This document shows positions 62,251 to 64,000 of a DNA stretch of 64,000 nucleotides, piece after piece; the stretch's first letter is position 1, and each line of letters opens with the position of its first letter. The stretch lies in the NCBI RefSeq assembly GCF_000381365.1, contig NZ_KB905467.1:1-64000 (forward strand). The letters are read 5' to 3'. The notes beneath the pieces were generated by a model, which worked only from the letters and a program-made list of their open reading frames with translations, was not told the DNA's origin and made no database searches. The stretch comes from Bacteroides salyersiae WAL 10018 = DSM 18765 = JCM 12988. Its GTDB lineage: Bacteria; Bacteroidota; Bacteroidia; Bacteroidales; Bacteroidaceae. Position numbers and translations under genes: made by a program.

Positions 62251-63957
62251 TTATTTTCTGTAGTAAGCCAGATCGTCTTTATCGAATTTACGGATAAAGT
62301 TGATATGCTTTTCTACTTCACTTTCGGCATAACGGACAAATACTTGTGCAGATGTACCGAACAGTTCTGCGTTTTTAGAAGCATCCTGTACCATCAAGTG
62401 TCCCATGATGGTGTAAGCAGCCATTTCTACAAGGCGGCGTGCACAGAAATCGAGTAATTCCTGATCTTTGGCTTCTGTAACTTGCGCTACACAAGCTGCA
62501 TATTTGCTCGCCATACTCTTCAGGCGATTGTGCAAGCCTTCCATCTCCGGAGCTACTATTGCATTTTCATATTCTTTGATGCGGTTGAGGTAAGCACCGG
62601 TCGTTACGTAGCGGATTGCTGCTACTACCTGCAACTGGGTAGTTCCTTCGTAGATAGAAGTGATACGTGCATCCCGGTAGATACGTTCGCAGGCATAGTC
62701 TTTCATAAAACCGGAACCACCGTGTATCTGAATACAGTCGTAAGCATTCTGATTGGCAAATTCGCTACCCATACCTTTAGCTAATGGGGTAAAGCTGTCT
62801 GCCAGTTTGGCAAAGGTCTTTTGTTCGGCACGTTCTTCCGGAGTCAGTTTACGTTCTTTGGCAATATCATCCAATGCTTTGTAGATGTCGACAAAGCGGG
62901 AAGTCTCGTACAATAAAGCGCGCGTAGCATCCAGTTTGGCTTTCATCAAAGACAGGATTTCGGCTACGGCCGGGAACTCGATGATTGCTTTTCCAAACTG
63001 TTTACGATCTTTTGCATAGGCCAATGCTTCATTATAAGTGGCCTGCAGGATACCTACCGACTGTGCTGCGATGCCCAGACGGGCACCGTTCATCAGGGCC
63101 ATTACATATTTGATAAGTCCTAATTTCCGGTCACCGCAAAGCTCTGCTTTGGCATTCTTATATACGAGTTCGCAAGTAGGAGAGCCCTTGATACCCATTT
63201 TGTTTTCGATACGGCGAACGCTAACACCACCGTTACGTTTGTCATAAATGAACATGGACAAGCCACGGCCGTCATGAGTTCCCTCTTCCGAGCGTGCCAG
63301 TACGAGGTGGATATCAGAGTCACCGTTCGTGATAAAACGTTTCACACCGTTCAGATACCAGCATTGGTCTTTCTCACTGTAGGTAGCTTTCAGCATGACA
63401 GCCTGAAGATCGGAACCGGCATCCGGTTCGGTCAAGTCCATAGACATGGTTTCACCTTGGCACACACGGGTGATGTAGCGTTTCTTCTGATCTTCGTTTG
63501 CGAATTCATAAATTGTTTCTGCACAATCCTGCAATCCCCAAAGGTTCTCGAATCCGGCATCACTGCGGCTTACGATGTCGGCAGCCATGATGTACGGAGT
63601 GATCGGGAAGTTCAGGCCGCCGAAACGGCGTGGCATAGCCATACCCATCAAACCGGCTTTGCGGCAGGCTTCCAGATTGGCAGCAGTACCGCTGGCATAG
63701 GTCACACGGTTATTGGCACATACCGGTCCTTCGTGATCAACGCCTTCGGCATTGGGAGCGATGATGTCGCCACATATTTCACCTACAATTTCCAACACTT
63801 TGTCGTAGCTGTCCATTGCATCTTCAAAATCTACCGGAGCGTAGTCGAAGTTATCTTTATCTGCATAGTTGCGCTCTTTCAGCTCAACGATTCTCTTCAT
63901 CAGCGGATGGCTCAAGTGATGCTTGAGTTCCGGCGTATCTAAATAAAAGTTAGCCAT
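62251..63957 (-). CDS. Acyl-CoA dehydrogenase family protein
   Basis: A 568-residue FAD enzyme with an extended C-terminus, longer than the ~380-residue core. The flavin/substrate segments are MSMDLTEPDAGSDLQAVMLKA, GVKRFITNGDSDIHLVLARS and DYACERIYRDARITSIYEGTTQLQ, where the Glu in YEGT marks the region of the catalytic base. The extra C-terminal helical domain (about 460-568) resembles the large acyl-CoA dehydrogenases paired with ETF in Bacteroides. Acyl chain specificity is unknown. The gene just upstream is cut off by the window end. Confidence 0.92.
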   Translation of the reverse strand: MANFYLDTPELKHHLSHPLMKRIVELKERNYADKDNFDYAPVDFEDAMDSYDKVLEIVGEICGDIIAPNAEGVDHEGPVCANNRVTYASGTAANLEACRKAGLMGMAMPRRFGGLNFPITPYIMAADIVSRSDAGFENLWGLQDCAETIYEFANEDQKKRYITRVCQGETMSMDLTEPDAGSDLQAVMLKATYSEKDQCWYLNGVKRFITNGDSDIHLVLARSEEGTHDGRGLSMFIYDKRNGGVSVRRIENKMGIKGSPTCELVYKNAKAELCGDRKLGLIKYVMALMNGARLGIAAQSVGILQATYNEALAYAKDRKQFGKAIIEFPAVAEILSLMKAKLDATRALLYETSRFVDIYKALDDIAKERKLTPEERAEQKTFAKLADSFTPLAKGMGSEFANQNAYDCIQIHGGSGFMKDYACERIYRDARITSIYEGTTQLQVVAAIRYVTTGAYLNRIKEYENAIVAPEMEGLHNRLKSMASKYAACVAQVTEAKDQELLDFCARRLVEMAAYTIMGHLMVQDASKNAELFGTSAQVFVRYAESEVEKHINFIRKFDKDDLAYYRK

Positions 63958-63960
63958 TTC

Positions 63961-63999
63961 TTACTTACTATTTTGTTTATAATACTTGATCATCTTCGG
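63961..63999 (-). CDS. Possible 3' end of the upstream gene (partial)
   Basis: The minus strand reads PKMIKYYKQNSK followed by TAA, ending three bases before the acyl-CoA dehydrogenase start. A short basic C-terminus here would fit an electron transfer flavoprotein subunit, but 12 residues are not enough. Another frame (AEDDQVL and a stop) is also possible. Confidence 0.3.
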   Translation of the reverse strand, partial: PKMIKYYKQNSK

Positions 64000-64000
64000 C

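Overview
The window reads as a chromosomal stretch of a gut Bacteroides, close to the B. thetaiotaomicron/B. fragilis group; the exact species cannot be fixed from sequence reading. The reasons are the many promoters of the Bacteroides primary-sigma type (TTTG at -33, TAnnTTTG at -7), the AT-rich gaps, SusC/SusD genes with an ECF sigma/FecR pair, Bacteroidota-type lipoproteins, and the mix of housekeeping genes. No rRNA, tRNA, CRISPR array, prophage or transposase gene was seen.

Positions 1-7,217: a small Cys/Lys-rich lipoprotein, then a branched-chain amino acid operon leuA-leuC-leuD-cimA-like-leuB. It is preceded by a 27-residue leader peptide rich in Ile and Leu codons and a terminator/anti-terminator pair, the layout of a classical attenuator. 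Positions 7,218-22,015: housekeeping genes (PAP2 phosphatase, LTA-synthase-like sulfatase-fold enzyme, cysteine synthase, TPR protein, RecQ, AraC-type HTH protein, M49 dipeptidyl peptidase III, AlkD-like protein, Fur-family regulator with purA, YugP-like metallopeptidase, hisS). Four copies of a REP-like repeat lie here, three as paired inverted units and one single; two copies supply the C-terminal tails of LeuB and the AlkD-like protein. Several gaps are almost entirely imperfect or perfect inverted repeats running from the upstream stop to the downstream start.

Positions 22,166-27,399 (minus): a compact [FeFe]-hydrogenase operon, hydA-hydE-hydG-hydF, with the enzyme and all three H-cluster maturases. 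Positions 27,544-36,175: a GT4 glycosyltransferase with an AglD/LPG-synthase-like membrane protein, an unlisted 51-residue membrane protein, an outer-membrane barrel, groES-groEL with a sigma54-like element upstream, a winged-helix protein, and an ECF sigma operon facing a DUF6249-like membrane gene. Both of the latter carry the same ECF-type promoter motif.

Positions 36,441-57,824: a polysaccharide utilisation locus. It has an ECF sigma factor, a FecR anti-sigma, an unassigned 805-residue secreted protein, an STN-domain SusC, SusD, a secreted protein with a C-terminal sorting-type domain, two tandem EEP-fold hydrolases, and GH89, GH3 and GH20 enzymes. The enzyme set points to a host glycan with alpha- and beta-linked GlcNAc. 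The FecR gene and the SusC gene share an upstream motif (AGACTACACA, 15 bases, TGTCTT) that may be the promoter of the local sigma factor. Positions 57,970-63,999: threonine aldolase, a PAS histidine kinase, a CbpA/CbpM-type chaperone pair, an acyl-CoA dehydrogenase and perhaps the last codons of the gene upstream of it.
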